From Flavivirga jejuensis (lineage in GTDB: Bacteria; Bacteroidota; Bacteroidia; Flavobacteriales; Flavobacteriaceae): DNA of 64,000 bases. Positions within the stretch are counted from its first letter, which is position 1. The number at the start of each line of letters is the position of its first letter. The stretch spans positions 175,794 through 239,793 of the forward strand of contig NZ_JAUOEL010000007.1 in the NCBI RefSeq assembly GCF_030540765.1. Direction: 5' to 3'. This document shows positions 18,564-28,255 of this stretch, piece after piece. The position numbers and the translations under genes are program-made. Below the pieces are notes generated by a model, which did not search any database, had not been told where the DNA came from, and saw only the letters and a list, made by a program, of their open reading frames with translations.

Positions 18564-19452
18564 GAACTTATTTTTAATTACGTTTAACTCATTACATGTA
18601 TAGTTTCTAGAACAAAGGCAGCATAAGACCTCTCTATTTATCAAACCTTTTTCTAAATCTTACAAAAAAACAGATGCTTTACCATTTTTATTACATCATC
18701 TCCCCCTTTGTTTCAGATGTAAAGTGAATAGAGCTCCAATTTAAAAGGGCATCATCTAGCGCAAAAATAATTATTTCGTGAGTATCCTATACTCTTTATA
18801 ATTCGCGGAAGTTAAATGGTTTTGATTTTTTGTCGTGTACTTTAGGACTTTCTTTACAAATTTTATTTATGTAGAAAAAGGGAATAAAGAATTTCTTGAA
18901 ACCAACTATCTTAAAGGAGGCAGAGCCACAGAGGTATTTCGCTGGTTTCATACCCAATCAAGTTGCCCACAAGGTTTTGACCTAAAAAGGTCAAAAACCA
19001 AAATTCTGTATTTTTCCTCTCCCAGAACTAAAAAAGGTAGTTCTGTCTTCTCCAAAGGAGAGGTGACATCGGAAACCCCGACGCAGAGTGTCGAGCAATT
19101 CTTTAGATTAAGGTTTCTATTGTAATGTTAAAATTATTTTTTTTAACATATAAAAAAAATCAATAATTGTACGATTTGCGTCAAGTTGAGTGTGGATAAT
19201 AAAATACGGACACTTATTTACTTCCAATACAAAAACACTTGTTCTAAAAACGTCATTAATCGATGACTGGTATATTGTTTTTATTAGCCTATAATACTGA
19301 CTATAAACACAATAATCAACAAATAAAATTATCCTTCTATAAATGCTTAGTACTAGCCAAACTTTAAATCAAATTAGCACGTATAACAATTTTAAGATTC
19401 CATTAATAATTAACCTAATTGCCAATCTTGGCAGAATTAAATTTTTTAAAAT
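18564..19452. other. Divergent intergenic region with a structured repeat
   Basis: 889 bases between the divergent AraC and GH16 genes. It contains the second copy of the structured repeat (18917-19093). The remaining 360 bases before the GH16 start should hold its promoter, but I see no convincing Bacteroidota promoter consensus. The open frame 18835-19125 runs through the repeat and is not credible. Confidence 0.6.
18917..19093. repeat. Structured intergenic repeat, copy 2
   Basis: Partner of 15263-15445. It keeps the same two hairpins but with changed stem bases: TTTTGACC/GGTCAAAA (18975-18996) and AGAACTA/TAGTTCT (19024-19044). A TCTCC...GGAGA dyad follows at 19049-19062. Confidence 0.75.
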
Positions 19453-22197
19453 ATGTTAAACAACAAGCACTATTTTTCCTTTTTAATGTTTTTACTGGTC
19501 TTTTCGGTAAATGCGCAAATAGATGGAGATCCAGATATTGGAGACTTATCGGCTCCAGGAATATTTTACGATAAGTTTGAAGCTCCTTTAGATGAAGATA
19601 CTTGGCGGGTAGAACATAGAATATGGGGACAGCCAACCTATAACGATTTGTATTTACACGGAGGTGTTATACAAGAAAATTGTTATACCGAAAATGGAAA
19701 TGCCGTTATGAGATCTTTAGGAGATTACTACAACGGTACTCTAACAAGTTTTAATGGCCAATTTAATACGCGCATGGGAGCAGCTATGCTTACAGATAAA
19801 AGATTTGCTTCTGGCCGTTTTGAAACCAAAATGAAAATAATACAACGAGAAAATATTGGTGTACTTTCCACAGCCTGGTTATATTGGTATGATGAAATTA
19901 CAGAGAATGAGTATCCTGTACAATATGCAAAAGCGGTTACTGCTGGTAATATTGAGTATGAAAATGATGATGAAACTGTCGTAAAACTTAATAGTGAAAT
20001 AGACATCGAAGTAAAAGGTATTGGGCTTTCGAATCCTGTATTTAAAAACTGGATTGGACCAGACGAAAGAGAACTCAATGAAGAGGCCGATGGTGGCGAT
20101 ACCCAATTACCTATTAATCTTAACGATGGTGAATATCATGTATACCGATGGGATTGGCACACAGGTGGAAATGGAGAAATTCCAAGAGTAGAATACTATA
20201 TAGATGATGTATTGTATAAAACACTTTATAATAAAGTTCCTTATATAGCCGCTAATTATACTGTAGGCAATTGGTTTGCATGGTGGGCTGGTCATGATAC
20301 AGGAACATATAATCCTCCATTATTTGATACAGACTATGTATATGTTGATTGGGTTAAAATAACGCCTTTTTATGAACCTAATGATGATTGGTTTCTTGCT
20401 GAAGGGCAAACACCATATCCAAATTGGGTATCTCATGAAATTCCAGGAACAATTTATGCTGTAAATTACGATCGTGGTGGTGAAGGCGTTTCTTATCATG
20501 ATGATACTACAGATAATGTAGGAGATGGTATTAGACTAGACGAAAGTGTAGATACAAATATGGCCGACCCTATAAATGGAAGTTTAGGATGGATGAAAGC
20601 TGGTGAGTGGGTAGAATATACCGTATATGTTAACCAATCTGGTTTTTATGATATTAGTTTTTACGTGACCGCAGACGATGAAACTCCAGGTACATTTAGC
20701 CTAGAGGTAGATGGTACAGATGTTAGTGGTAATATTGATGCCATAAATACTGGTAGTTGGACAGATTTTCAAAGCAAAACCATTAATAATGTAGAATTGT
20801 TGGAAGGCCAACACGTATTACGAGTTAATTTTATAGAAGGTGGATTTAATTGGAACCAAATGGATTTTGAACTCTCTGCTCCTATTGTAATTCAAGAACC
20901 TTACCCAGTTGCAGATACAAGACATGCTATACCAGGAACCATTAGTGCTATCAATTTTGATGATGGTGGAGAAGGGATTTCTTATCATGATTCAGACACT
21001 ATAAATGAAGGAAATAATACGACCCGAAATACAGGTGTAGATATTTTAGATGGAGATGGTGGTAGAGGAAACATAGGGTATTCTGCTACTGGAGAATGGC
21101 TAGAATATTCTGTAAATGTGGCACAATCTGGAAATTATGAAGTTGTTTTTAGAGTAGCTTCTAACTTAGATACCCCAGGATCTTTTAGATTAGAATTAGA
21201 TGAAACCGATGTTACAGGCACTGTAAATGCGCTTTCTACTGGTGGATGGACTAACTTTCAAGAGTTAACAATAAATAATATAAACCTAACAGAAGGCGAT
21301 CATATTTTAAGGTTTTATTACGTTGCATCTGGGTTTGATATTAGTGAAATGACTTTCACTCCAGAATATGAATCTGGACAAACACCATACCCTTCAATAT
21401 TAGCAACCAGAATACCAGGTGTAATTCGAGCGGTAGATTATGATAATGGCGGAGCGGGCATTGCCTATTATGATGTTACTGCTGGAAATGCTAGTGGTCT
21501 AACAGATACGCCTGGACCTAGACAGGATGAGGATGTAGATACGACCTTTAATAATGACACAGAAGATGGAGCTGCTCCCACTATAGGTTGGGGTTCTACA
21601 GGCGAATGGGTAGAATACACTATTAATGTAACACAGTCTGGGATATATTCTGCAGAGGTACGCGTAGCATCGGTATCTGAAACTCCTGGTACATTTAGCA
21701 TAGATATAGATGGTGTGGATAAAACTGGGGTTATTTCAGCCGTTTATACAGGTAGCTACTACCTTTTTGATGTTGTTACAGTGGATAATATTGATCTGGA
21801 AGAAGGTATTCATGTACTTCGCTTTAACATTGTAAAAAATGGTTTTAATTGGAGTAAATTAACCTTACAAACTAGTGATGATATTAATTTTACCAGTCAG
21901 GCTTTTTCTGATGTATCGCTTAATACAACAACTAAAGGATTGGAGGAAGACAATTCTAGAATAATCTATAAAAACCCAATACAAAATAAGCAATTAAATA
22001 TTCGTTTGGATAAGACCAAAGGTTCTGAATTTGATCTTAAAGTTTTAAACTTAATAGGTTCTTTACAATTTAGTACAAAAATACAATCTGGAGACCATTT
22101 TGTAGACCTTTCTAAATTATCTTCGGGTGTTTACTTGGTTTTTGTAACTAACCAAAATAATACGTTTAAAAAAGTGGAACATATGGTTATACCTTAA
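19453..22197 (+). CDS. GH16 glycoside hydrolase with three CBM6 modules and T9SS tail
   Basis: A 914-residue secreted enzyme. Order: signal peptide (1-21, ending NAQ); GH16 jelly-roll (about 35-315) with the catalytic strand SEIDIEVKG (nucleophile Glu182, Asp184, acid/base Glu186); three CBM6 modules (about 325-480, 490-635, 645-795), each starting IPG(T/V)I.A(V/I)(N/D)(Y/F)D and containing GEW(V/L)EY; and a type-A T9SS C-terminal domain (about 830-914, LSSGVYLVFVTNQNNTFKKVEHMVIP). It should act outside the cell on a beta-linked glucan or galactan. CBM6 modules often bind agar or laminarin ends. The ExDxE spacing, lacking the extra residue of agarases and carrageenases, leaves the substrate open. 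Confidence 0.92.
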   Translation: MLNNKHYFSFLMFLLVFSVNAQIDGDPDIGDLSAPGIFYDKFEAPLDEDTWRVEHRIWGQPTYNDLYLHGGVIQENCYTENGNAVMRSLGDYYNGTLTSFNGQFNTRMGAAMLTDKRFASGRFETKMKIIQRENIGVLSTAWLYWYDEITENEYPVQYAKAVTAGNIEYENDDETVVKLNSEIDIEVKGIGLSNPVFKNWIGPDERELNEEADGGDTQLPINLNDGEYHVYRWDWHTGGNGEIPRVEYYIDDVLYKTLYNKVPYIAANYTVGNWFAWWAGHDTGTYNPPLFDTDYVYVDWVKITPFYEPNDDWFLAEGQTPYPNWVSHEIPGTIYAVNYDRGGEGVSYHDDTTDNVGDGIRLDESVDTNMADPINGSLGWMKAGEWVEYTVYVNQSGFYDISFYVTADDETPGTFSLEVDGTDVSGNIDAINTGSWTDFQSKTINNVELLEGQHVLRVNFIEGGFNWNQMDFELSAPIVIQEPYPVADTRHAIPGTISAINFDDGGEGISYHDSDTINEGNNTTRNTGVDILDGDGGRGNIGYSATGEWLEYSVNVAQSGNYEVVFRVASNLDTPGSFRLELDETDVTGTVNALSTGGWTNFQELTINNINLTEGDHILRFYYVASGFDISEMTFTPEYESGQTPYPSILATRIPGVIRAVDYDNGGAGIAYYDVTAGNASGLTDTPGPRQDEDVDTTFNNDTEDGAAPTIGWGSTGEWVEYTINVTQSGIYSAEVRVASVSETPGTFSIDIDGVDKTGVISAVYTGSYYLFDVVTVDNIDLEEGIHVLRFNIVKNGFNWSKLTLQTSDDINFTSQAFSDVSLNTTTKGLEEDNSRIIYKNPIQNKQLNIRLDKTKGSEFDLKVLNLIGSLQFSTKIQSGDHFVDLSKLSSGVYLVFVTNQNNTFKKVEHMVIP

Positions 22198-22223
22198 ACC
22201 ATTTAGTAAATTATAAATAACTT

Positions 22224-22262
22224 AAAAAGTCTTAACCTTTTATTTAAAGGTTAAGACTTTTT
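22224..22262. terminator. Bidirectional intrinsic terminator
   Basis: Perfect 17-bp arms (22224-22240 and 22246-22262) with a 5-base loop. T-runs flank both sides (TTTTTTT on plus, TTTTT on minus). It lies between the convergent GH16 gene and the MbnH-like gene and can serve both. Confidence 0.9.
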
Positions 22263-22339
22263 TTATTCCTAACATTTTAGAGTAATAACCTGTTGTGTAT
22301 TTTGATTTTTTTGGCTAAATCAGCTAGTCTTCATACCTC

Positions 22340-23365
22340 TTAATCTTCAAGCCCAATAAACGCCTCATCACTCAGCGTTTTCAAAAATGAAATAAGATTG
22401 TCCTTCTCTGTTTCTGTGAGCGGAATTCTATTGTTATTATCTTTAAGAATAGGATCTAAATTATCTGCTTCCAAAACACCATCATTTAAGTAATTAAGAA
22501 CCTCTTTTAAAGTCGCAAACTGACCAAAGCTTCCGTAAGGTGCTGTATATTCAATGTTTCGTAACGACGGCACGCGAAAACGCATATAATCTTCTACATC
22601 ACCTGTAACTCTAGCACGTCCAGCTTCTTCGTTATTTGGATTTATAGGAAACCCAATATTTCTAAAACTCTGGTCTGTAAAAAGTGCTGTACTATGACAA
22701 CTGATACACTTGTCCTGAAAAACGGCATAACCTAAAGCTTCTGATTCTGTGAAAGTTTCTCCTTCATTTTTTTGTACTCTGTCATATTTACTGTTGGCAG
22801 AAATTAGTGTATATTCAAACTGTGAAATACTATTATAAATGCCTTCTGCCGTAATACCTCCACCTTCAAAAGCCTTATTGAATAATTCAATATAATCTTC
22901 GTCATTTTCAATTTTACCAATAACTTCTAGTATAGAGGAATCCATTTCTTCGTGTGTTATAATGGGAACTAATGGCTGACTCTCTAGCTGAAGTTTGTTT
23001 CCAACCCAGTTATATACTTGCATAAATGCCATATTCTGAACAGGTGGCGTATTACGAATTCCAACACGTCCTTCAATGCCTATACCTATTGCATTGTGAT
23101 CTGCAAATGCATTTTCCTGTATATGACAACTCGAACACGAAATAGTGTTATCTGCACTTAATCTTTTATCATTGAATAGTTTCTCACCCAGTTCTACGCC
23201 ATATACTGTTGGTATGTTCGTATAAAACGAACTATTTAATTCTGGAAAATTAATAGGAATATCCAGTGGAGCTTCTGGATTATCATAAGAAACGTGCTCA
23301 GAATCATCAGTGCTACACGATGTTAACCACAGTAGTATAAAAAGCATTCTTATTATACGTTTCAT
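22340..23365 (-). CDS. Di-heme cytochrome c peroxidase, MbnH-like lipoprotein
   Basis: 341 residues with a lipobox at Cys17 (LTSC). Two c-type heme sites are visible: CSSCH (77-81) and CISCH (220-224). The overall layout follows the bacterial cytochrome c peroxidase/MauG family. The gene just upstream encodes an MbnP-like protein, and MbnP-MbnH pairs are known in which the di-heme enzyme oxidises a tryptophan of MbnP to kynurenine. I therefore favour the MbnH role over H2O2 detoxification. It is the last gene of the putative copper operon. Heme attachment implies a c-type cytochrome maturation system elsewhere. Confidence 0.85.
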   Translation of the reverse strand: MKRIIRMLFILLWLTSCSTDDSEHVSYDNPEAPLDIPINFPELNSSFYTNIPTVYGVELGEKLFNDKRLSADNTISCSSCHIQENAFADHNAIGIGIEGRVGIRNTPPVQNMAFMQVYNWVGNKLQLESQPLVPIITHEEMDSSILEVIGKIENDEDYIELFNKAFEGGGITAEGIYNSISQFEYTLISANSKYDRVQKNEGETFTESEALGYAVFQDKCISCHSTALFTDQSFRNIGFPINPNNEEAGRARVTGDVEDYMRFRVPSLRNIEYTAPYGSFGQFATLKEVLNYLNDGVLEADNLDPILKDNNNRIPLTETEKDNLISFLKTLSDEAFIGLED

Positions 23366-23445
23366 ATTAAATATGTGTTTGTGAAACTATTAAAAGAGCC
23401 AGCTTGATGTGTCACCATAGCCGACTCTTATTTAAAATATTTTAT

Positions 23446-24309
23446 TTAGTTTTCTACTGCAGTAATAGAGAACATACCCGTAATATCTTCGCTACCATCA
23501 CCACCAATATTGTCTACAAACTTCTCCATTTCTGTAGCTGTATGTGCGCTTGGCGTTGCATTGTTCGTAATATCTCCAGTTGATACTAATGTAATGGTAT
23601 AACTATTTCCACTTAATAAATAATCAAAATCAGCTTCGATCTTTATTATAGGTGCATTTTTACCAACAACAGCAATCGTTTCCAGGTCTAAAGTAATGTC
23701 TCTATAAGCATCTACACCCTGTGTGTAACTTCCTTCTACACCTTCTACTGTGCTACCCGAATGGAAAGACAGTTCTTTATTATCTGTATCGTAAAAACCT
23801 TCTATTTTAGTAAAACGGTATCCAGTCCCCCATTCCCAATGCATTTCGGTATCATTTTCTCCAGCTGCTTCATAAAAATTTGGAAAACTGACTTCGTCTA
23901 AAGTATTTAATTCTGTTTTTACACCTAAACCAAATTTGATTTTACTGTAATCATCTGTTGGAATGTCGCTTAAAACATATTGTAATGTTTCTGTTTTAGA
24001 CTGGTCAACAATAGTTGCGCCGTTATCTAAATCGTTTACATTATAAGGAATTTCAGTTCCATCTGTCTTAATAAGACGAATATTAGTGATTACATATTTT
24101 AACTCAGAAAAATGGTAAACTTGTCCTGCTTCAGAAGTATTTACTGTTGCTTCTGTAGATGTTTCGTCTCCTAATACTATAGTCGTACCTTTAAAAGTGT
24201 TGTTGAATTCTAAGGTTACATTGTTTGCAACAGGGATGTCGTCGTCACTACAAGATGCGATGGTTAATGATAATATGGCTAATAAAAGGTAATTTGTTAA
24301 AATCTTCAT
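23446..24309 (-). CDS. MbnP-like copper-binding lipoprotein
   Basis: 287 residues with lipobox Cys20 (IASC). A beta-rich domain contains VTLEFNNTFKG near the start, the FSELKYVITNIRLI block, and EMHWEWGTGYRF (Met156, His157, Trp158, Trp160), which is the W-rich signature I associate with MbnP proteins. A partner MbnH may convert one of these tryptophans to kynurenine to create a copper site. The protein is expected on the outer or inner membrane facing the periplasm. It sits between the TonB receptor and the MbnH-like gene with short spacers, consistent with one operon. Family assignment is from memory of motifs. Confidence 0.78.
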   Translation of the reverse strand: MKILTNYLLLAILSLTIASCSDDDIPVANNVTLEFNNTFKGTTIVLGDETSTEATVNTSEAGQVYHFSELKYVITNIRLIKTDGTEIPYNVNDLDNGATIVDQSKTETLQYVLSDIPTDDYSKIKFGLGVKTELNTLDEVSFPNFYEAAGENDTEMHWEWGTGYRFTKIEGFYDTDNKELSFHSGSTVEGVEGSYTQGVDAYRDITLDLETIAVVGKNAPIIKIEADFDYLLSGNSYTITLVSTGDITNNATPSAHTATEMEKFVDNIGGDGSEDITGMFSITAVEN

Positions 24310-24351
24310 TTTTTTTAATTTAATTATTAATAAGTATTTTTTTGTTAAATT

Positions 24352-26334
24352 TTATAAATCTATTTTTAAGGACGTGAAAATATTACGTCCCATTCTGGGG
24401 ATATTTCCCCAATCTGCATACGTGCTATAGTATTCGTTAAATATATTTTCGGCTCCTACCTGAAATACAGTTTTGTAATTTTTAATATAAAAGGTGTAAT
24501 CTGCAGATATATTCCAATTGGTATAAGATGGTGTTTCATCTTCTCCATATTCTGGGCTATAATCAATTTGTTTTAAATCGCCATGAAACGACGTTAGAAA
24601 CCCTAGGTTTTGATACGAATAATGCAAGGACGTTTGATAACTTAAAGGACGAATAAATGGTAAATTATTTTTATTTTCATCTAAGCCGCGTGCATAAGTC
24701 AATGTCCCTTTCCAATGTAAATTCTCTAAAATAGAGTAATTAGCATGCATTGTTAAATTGAATAATGTAGCATGATCCAAGGAAGTATACCCTTTTACGC
24801 CTACCGATTGATAATTCATTGGGCTTCCCTGGCTTAAAATCTTTCCGATAATGTAATTCTGAATGTAGAAATAATTCACTTGAGCCTGAAGGCCTCCCTT
24901 TTTGTTTTTAAAACCAGCACTCGCATTGGCTTCATAAGAAATTTCATTTTCTAAATCAGGATTTCCAATGTAATCATATCTATCAAAACTGTTATAGATA
25001 TAATACCCATAACCTTCAGATACAGATGGCGCTCTATGTCCGTAACCACCACCAAAAGAAGAATTAAAGACACCTGACTTAAACTGATAGTTCGCATATA
25101 GATTTGGTAAAAATCGCGTCTTTTCTTGAGAGGCTCCTGGATGAAAAATCCAATTAAATTCTGCATATTTTGAAAAATTGTAATTAACACCTAAAGTTCC
25201 TCCAAAATTCAACTGACTTTTTTCGGAAATATTCCATAAATTACTCATTGAAAGTCCCGCATAACGCGTAGTCACCCATGGCCAACTATAGGCAAACATG
25301 GTAGTTTCGCTGCGATCTTGAGGATACATACGCATTTCTGCTATAGATAAATTATTATAGGCATTGATTTGTATTTCAGATGAATAATTTTCCTTTTTTA
25401 GGTTTACTTTAGACAATAAGCCATAAGTAGTACTCCAACCTGGCATATCCATATGTACTAAATTTTCTGGTCGCGTAGTATCATCCATATAATGCTCTAC
25501 AGCATTGAAATACAATTTAGTGTCCCAAACTTTTATGAGTTTGTTTTTAAAAAACTGTTTGTACGTTACAGATGTAATTAGTGCTCTGGACAGTGATAAA
25601 TCCATAGGAAGTGCAGGATAACCAACATCTTTGGCTTTATCAAAAATGGCATCGATACGTACCGATGATAAATCGGTTGTTTTATATGCAATACCTAATG
25701 ATGTATTGAATTTTTCATACTGCGAGTGATTGACTTCGTCGCCGTTACCATCGGTATAATTTTCTGCTTTTCGATACGACATACTACCGTCTGCTACCAG
25801 TTTATCACTTGAATACGACACATTTCCAAGGTTAAAAAGTTGTTTGTTATTAAATTCTAAACCTGTTTGATATGTACCATGCCATGTTTTTCCTAATCCA
25901 AAAGACGTTCTTTTCCGTTTCAAATCGATACTTCCAGCTACGGTTGCACCATTTATACTGCCTTCTTGTCCAGATTTTATATCAATATCAGACAAGTTAT
26001 TACTTTCAACATAAGATGTTACTGGATCCATTTTATCTGTACAGGCTCCAAAAACATGCATCCCATCAATAGTAATTGCAGAGCGTTCCGTACTCATATT
26101 ATTAAGTAACGGTTCCCACGCATATGCGCCACGTTTAATAAAGCTGATGTTATCTGACGATGCTAAAAATTCATCAACAGAAATAGTTTTTTTTATATCT
26201 GTTTTCATTTTATTTTTAACAGCAATAATCATCACTTCATCTAAAACCACATCCGAACTATCTTTTTCAATCGATGTATTTTGAGCATTTGCAAATGTTC
26301 CCAAGAAAAGTATTGCAAGCAGTATTCGTTTCAT
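24352..26334 (-). CDS. TonB-dependent copper receptor, OprC/NosA-like
   Basis: 660 residues. The signal peptide is residues 1-17 (ending ANAQ). The plug domain contains GMHVFGACTDKMDPVTSYVE, where Cys98-x3-Met102 with Met92 and His93 nearby matches the CxxxM copper site described for OprC/NosA receptors. The rest alternates strands to a C-terminal TSLKIDL typical of TonB-dependent barrels. No SusD partner follows, so this is not a glycan receptor. It lies 4 bases after the YtkA-like lipoprotein gene and 43 bases before the MbnP-like gene. Confidence 0.85.
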   Translation of the reverse strand: MKRILLAILFLGTFANAQNTSIEKDSSDVVLDEVMIIAVKNKMKTDIKKTISVDEFLASSDNISFIKRGAYAWEPLLNNMSTERSAITIDGMHVFGACTDKMDPVTSYVESNNLSDIDIKSGQEGSINGATVAGSIDLKRKRTSFGLGKTWHGTYQTGLEFNNKQLFNLGNVSYSSDKLVADGSMSYRKAENYTDGNGDEVNHSQYEKFNTSLGIAYKTTDLSSVRIDAIFDKAKDVGYPALPMDLSLSRALITSVTYKQFFKNKLIKVWDTKLYFNAVEHYMDDTTRPENLVHMDMPGWSTTYGLLSKVNLKKENYSSEIQINAYNNLSIAEMRMYPQDRSETTMFAYSWPWVTTRYAGLSMSNLWNISEKSQLNFGGTLGVNYNFSKYAEFNWIFHPGASQEKTRFLPNLYANYQFKSGVFNSSFGGGYGHRAPSVSEGYGYYIYNSFDRYDYIGNPDLENEISYEANASAGFKNKKGGLQAQVNYFYIQNYIIGKILSQGSPMNYQSVGVKGYTSLDHATLFNLTMHANYSILENLHWKGTLTYARGLDENKNNLPFIRPLSYQTSLHYSYQNLGFLTSFHGDLKQIDYSPEYGEDETPSYTNWNISADYTFYIKNYKTVFQVGAENIFNEYYSTYADWGNIPRMGRNIFTSLKIDL

Positions 26335-26337
26335 GGC

Positions 26338-27261
26338 TTAAAATAATATGTCTATATAGAGGTCACTTTTGGCGCCTTCAATTCCTGGTGTAAATTCTGT
26401 TGAAACCTCAGTACCTTTTAGCGTTTCCCCTTTTTCATTCTGAAAGATGAAATTCAATGTCCAATTTCCTGTCATCGTGTAATTCACAACACCATGATAT
26501 AAACCATCATTTTCCATGGTTAAATCTTGATTGTTTGGAGATGAATGATTTCCCATAGAAGCTTCTGGCATTCTCGGGTCTAACAACAAGGTGTAATCTT
26601 GAACAACAGAATAAGCATATTGTGACGGATCTGGAAACGTGCCTTCAGAGCTAGTTGGCTGATTGTATTTGTAAATTCCAGCAACTAAATCGTTCTCTGC
26701 CACACCTGGACTTTGAGGAGACACTAATGCAATAAAATATTGCTCGTTGTCATTTCCAGTAAAAGCTGTCATATTGAGATTCATATTGGTCTGCTTTTCA
26801 ACAGTAATAGATTGATCAACCTTGTATGATTGAGAGCCCTCCTGAAAATCAATATATAATTGCCAGCTTATTGTTGTATCACTTTCACTTGTAAATACAG
26901 CATAGCCTAAATAATAACCTTCTGTGGCATTATATTCTAAATTATAAGCATGTGGACAAGAAGACTTATTACCATTGGCATCTGTTACTATGGGTAAAAA
27001 TGTAACATCTTTATCTTGTAAACTCACATTGGTCTGTGTGTTTATAATGTTTAGATGAATCTCGTTATATCCTTTATAAAGCGTAGCATTTAGCGCTTCA
27101 ATACTTATAATATAATCCCCACTAGTTATAGAGGTTACCTCTTCAAATTCTATATATTCGGTCGTTTCGGTGCTTAATTCAGCTTCATAATCTGTTTTTT
27201 CTAAGGTACATGATGTTACCAAAACAAAAATTACGATTACTACAAAGTGTAAACGTTTCAT
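26338..27261 (-). CDS. YtkA/FixH-like periplasmic lipoprotein
   Basis: 307 residues with lipobox Cys18 (VTSC). Two beta-sandwich modules are suggested. The second has DPRMPEASMGNHSSPNNQ followed by GLYHGVVNYTMTGNWTLNFIF, the P-x-MP...H..P and G-x-Y-x-G...M-x-G-x-W pattern of YtkA/FixH domains, which occur with copper-handling systems. Met and His here could bind Cu. The first module contains a SSCPHAYNLEY segment that may add ligands. It is transcribed just ahead of the copper receptor, so a copper donor or scavenging role is a fair inference. Confidence 0.72.
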   Translation of the reverse strand: MKRLHFVVIVIFVLVTSCTLEKTDYEAELSTETTEYIEFEEVTSITSGDYIISIEALNATLYKGYNEIHLNIINTQTNVSLQDKDVTFLPIVTDANGNKSSCPHAYNLEYNATEGYYLGYAVFTSESDTTISWQLYIDFQEGSQSYKVDQSITVEKQTNMNLNMTAFTGNDNEQYFIALVSPQSPGVAENDLVAGIYKYNQPTSSEGTFPDPSQYAYSVVQDYTLLLDPRMPEASMGNHSSPNNQDLTMENDGLYHGVVNYTMTGNWTLNFIFQNEKGETLKGTEVSTEFTPGIEGAKSDLYIDILF

Positions 27262-27588
27262 TATTTATGGACTGTTTTATTAAAATTTTTTGAAAATAAA
27301 GTAGCTCTAAATAGAGGAGCTCATACCATTTGAAAAATTCAAAAAGGTTTAGTCCTATTTTAGGTAGGTGCAATTATTTTAATTGCTACCAAGATCGCTA
27401 CAAAACATAAATAGAAACTCATATAAGTCGAAGATGCACCAATAAAGCTTTAGAGGGCTCCATTAGACTTTAAAACAATTGTTAAACAATACCAATACCT
27501 TTTTTAATGCATTAACATAAAAAAGCATATAAATAGATATGTATCCAAACAGAATTGTTAAATTATCAAGTTCCTTTTTATAATGAAC
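27262..27588. other. 327-base spacer inside the copper gene set
   Basis: No credible coding frame. The region separates the Cys-rich small protein gene from the YtkA-like gene, so an internal promoter is possible. None was identified. Confidence 0.5.
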
Positions 27589-27954
27589 TTAAGCTATAGG
27601 TGGTTGAAAAACGAAATCCATATAATAAAATTTATAAATTTTATTATATGAAGTATCTATTTTTGAAAGCTGTTCTGTAGAAAAGAACAACAGGTGATAA
27701 TTATTAATATATTGAAAGTAAACTATAGAGCATTCAAATAAGATGGAAGCTCCTTTATCACTACTTTTCTCTGTATCTGTAGCTTTAGCTAATTCTTTTT
27801 TTAAATAGCATTTTCCGTTACATTGTAATTCAGGTGCTTCTTTGTTTTCACAAAGCTCATTTTTGATATAATCATAAAATACAGCATACTCCACTAATGG
27901 AATTAGTGGCTTAAATAGTAGGAATAAAAATAAGAAAATTGCTGTTATTTTCAC
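27589..27954 (-). CDS. Small exported Cys-rich protein of the copper locus
   Basis: 121 residues. An N-terminal hydrophobic helix (residues 3-20) is followed by CENKEAPELQCNGKCYLKKELAK, where three cysteines sit within 15 residues, and then a second hydrophobic-looking stretch (YFQYINNYHLLFF). Small proteins with a C-x9-C-x3-C segment are often seen near TonB-dependent copper receptors in Bacteroidota. The spacing to the next gene is 327 bases, so operon membership is less certain than for the others. Function unknown; metal binding is an inference. Confidence 0.65.
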   Translation of the reverse strand: MKITAIFLFLFLLFKPLIPLVEYAVFYDYIKNELCENKEAPELQCNGKCYLKKELAKATDTEKSSDKGASILFECSIVYFQYINNYHLLFFSTEQLSKIDTSYNKIYKFYYMDFVFQPPIA

Positions 27955-28255
27955 TCTGCAAATTTGTGTGTTTTTTTTAAAATTTCCTAATTTTAACTGT
28001 TAATAATAGACAGAACAAACGCATCTAAAAAAAAGTCTTTAATTACGATTAGCAAGAAAAAACTTCTTAATCTAATATTATCTAGGTTTTGTGTTTATAA
28101 TCAATATTTTATATACTTTGAAACAACAAAATAAATTAAAGTCAATTTTATTATTAATCTAATGTCCTAAATTGCTTAAAATAATTCGATTTAAAGATTG
28201 AAAGATTGAAAGATTGAAAGATTGAAAGATAAACCTATTCATATACTTTATCTTC
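27955..28255. other. Spacer with 8-bp tandem repeat
   Basis: 301 bases between the cobN stop and the copper locus start. It contains the AAAGATTG array at 28193-28230 and no coding frame. The promoter of the copper locus should be here. Confidence 0.55.
28193..28230. repeat. 8-bp tandem repeat, 4.75 copies
   Basis: AAAGATTG repeats at 28193, 28201, 28209 and 28217, with a partial AAAGAT at 28225. It lies 26 bases downstream of the cobN stop, in the 3' untranslated region. Confidence 0.9.

Noticed and set aside
18835-19125. 96-residue frame in copy 2 of the structured repeat
   Set aside because: Same reason: the frame depends on repeat sequence and differs from the other copy.
24352-26334. 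SusC-type glycan receptor
   Set aside because: No SusD follows and the plug has a CxxxM copper motif instead.
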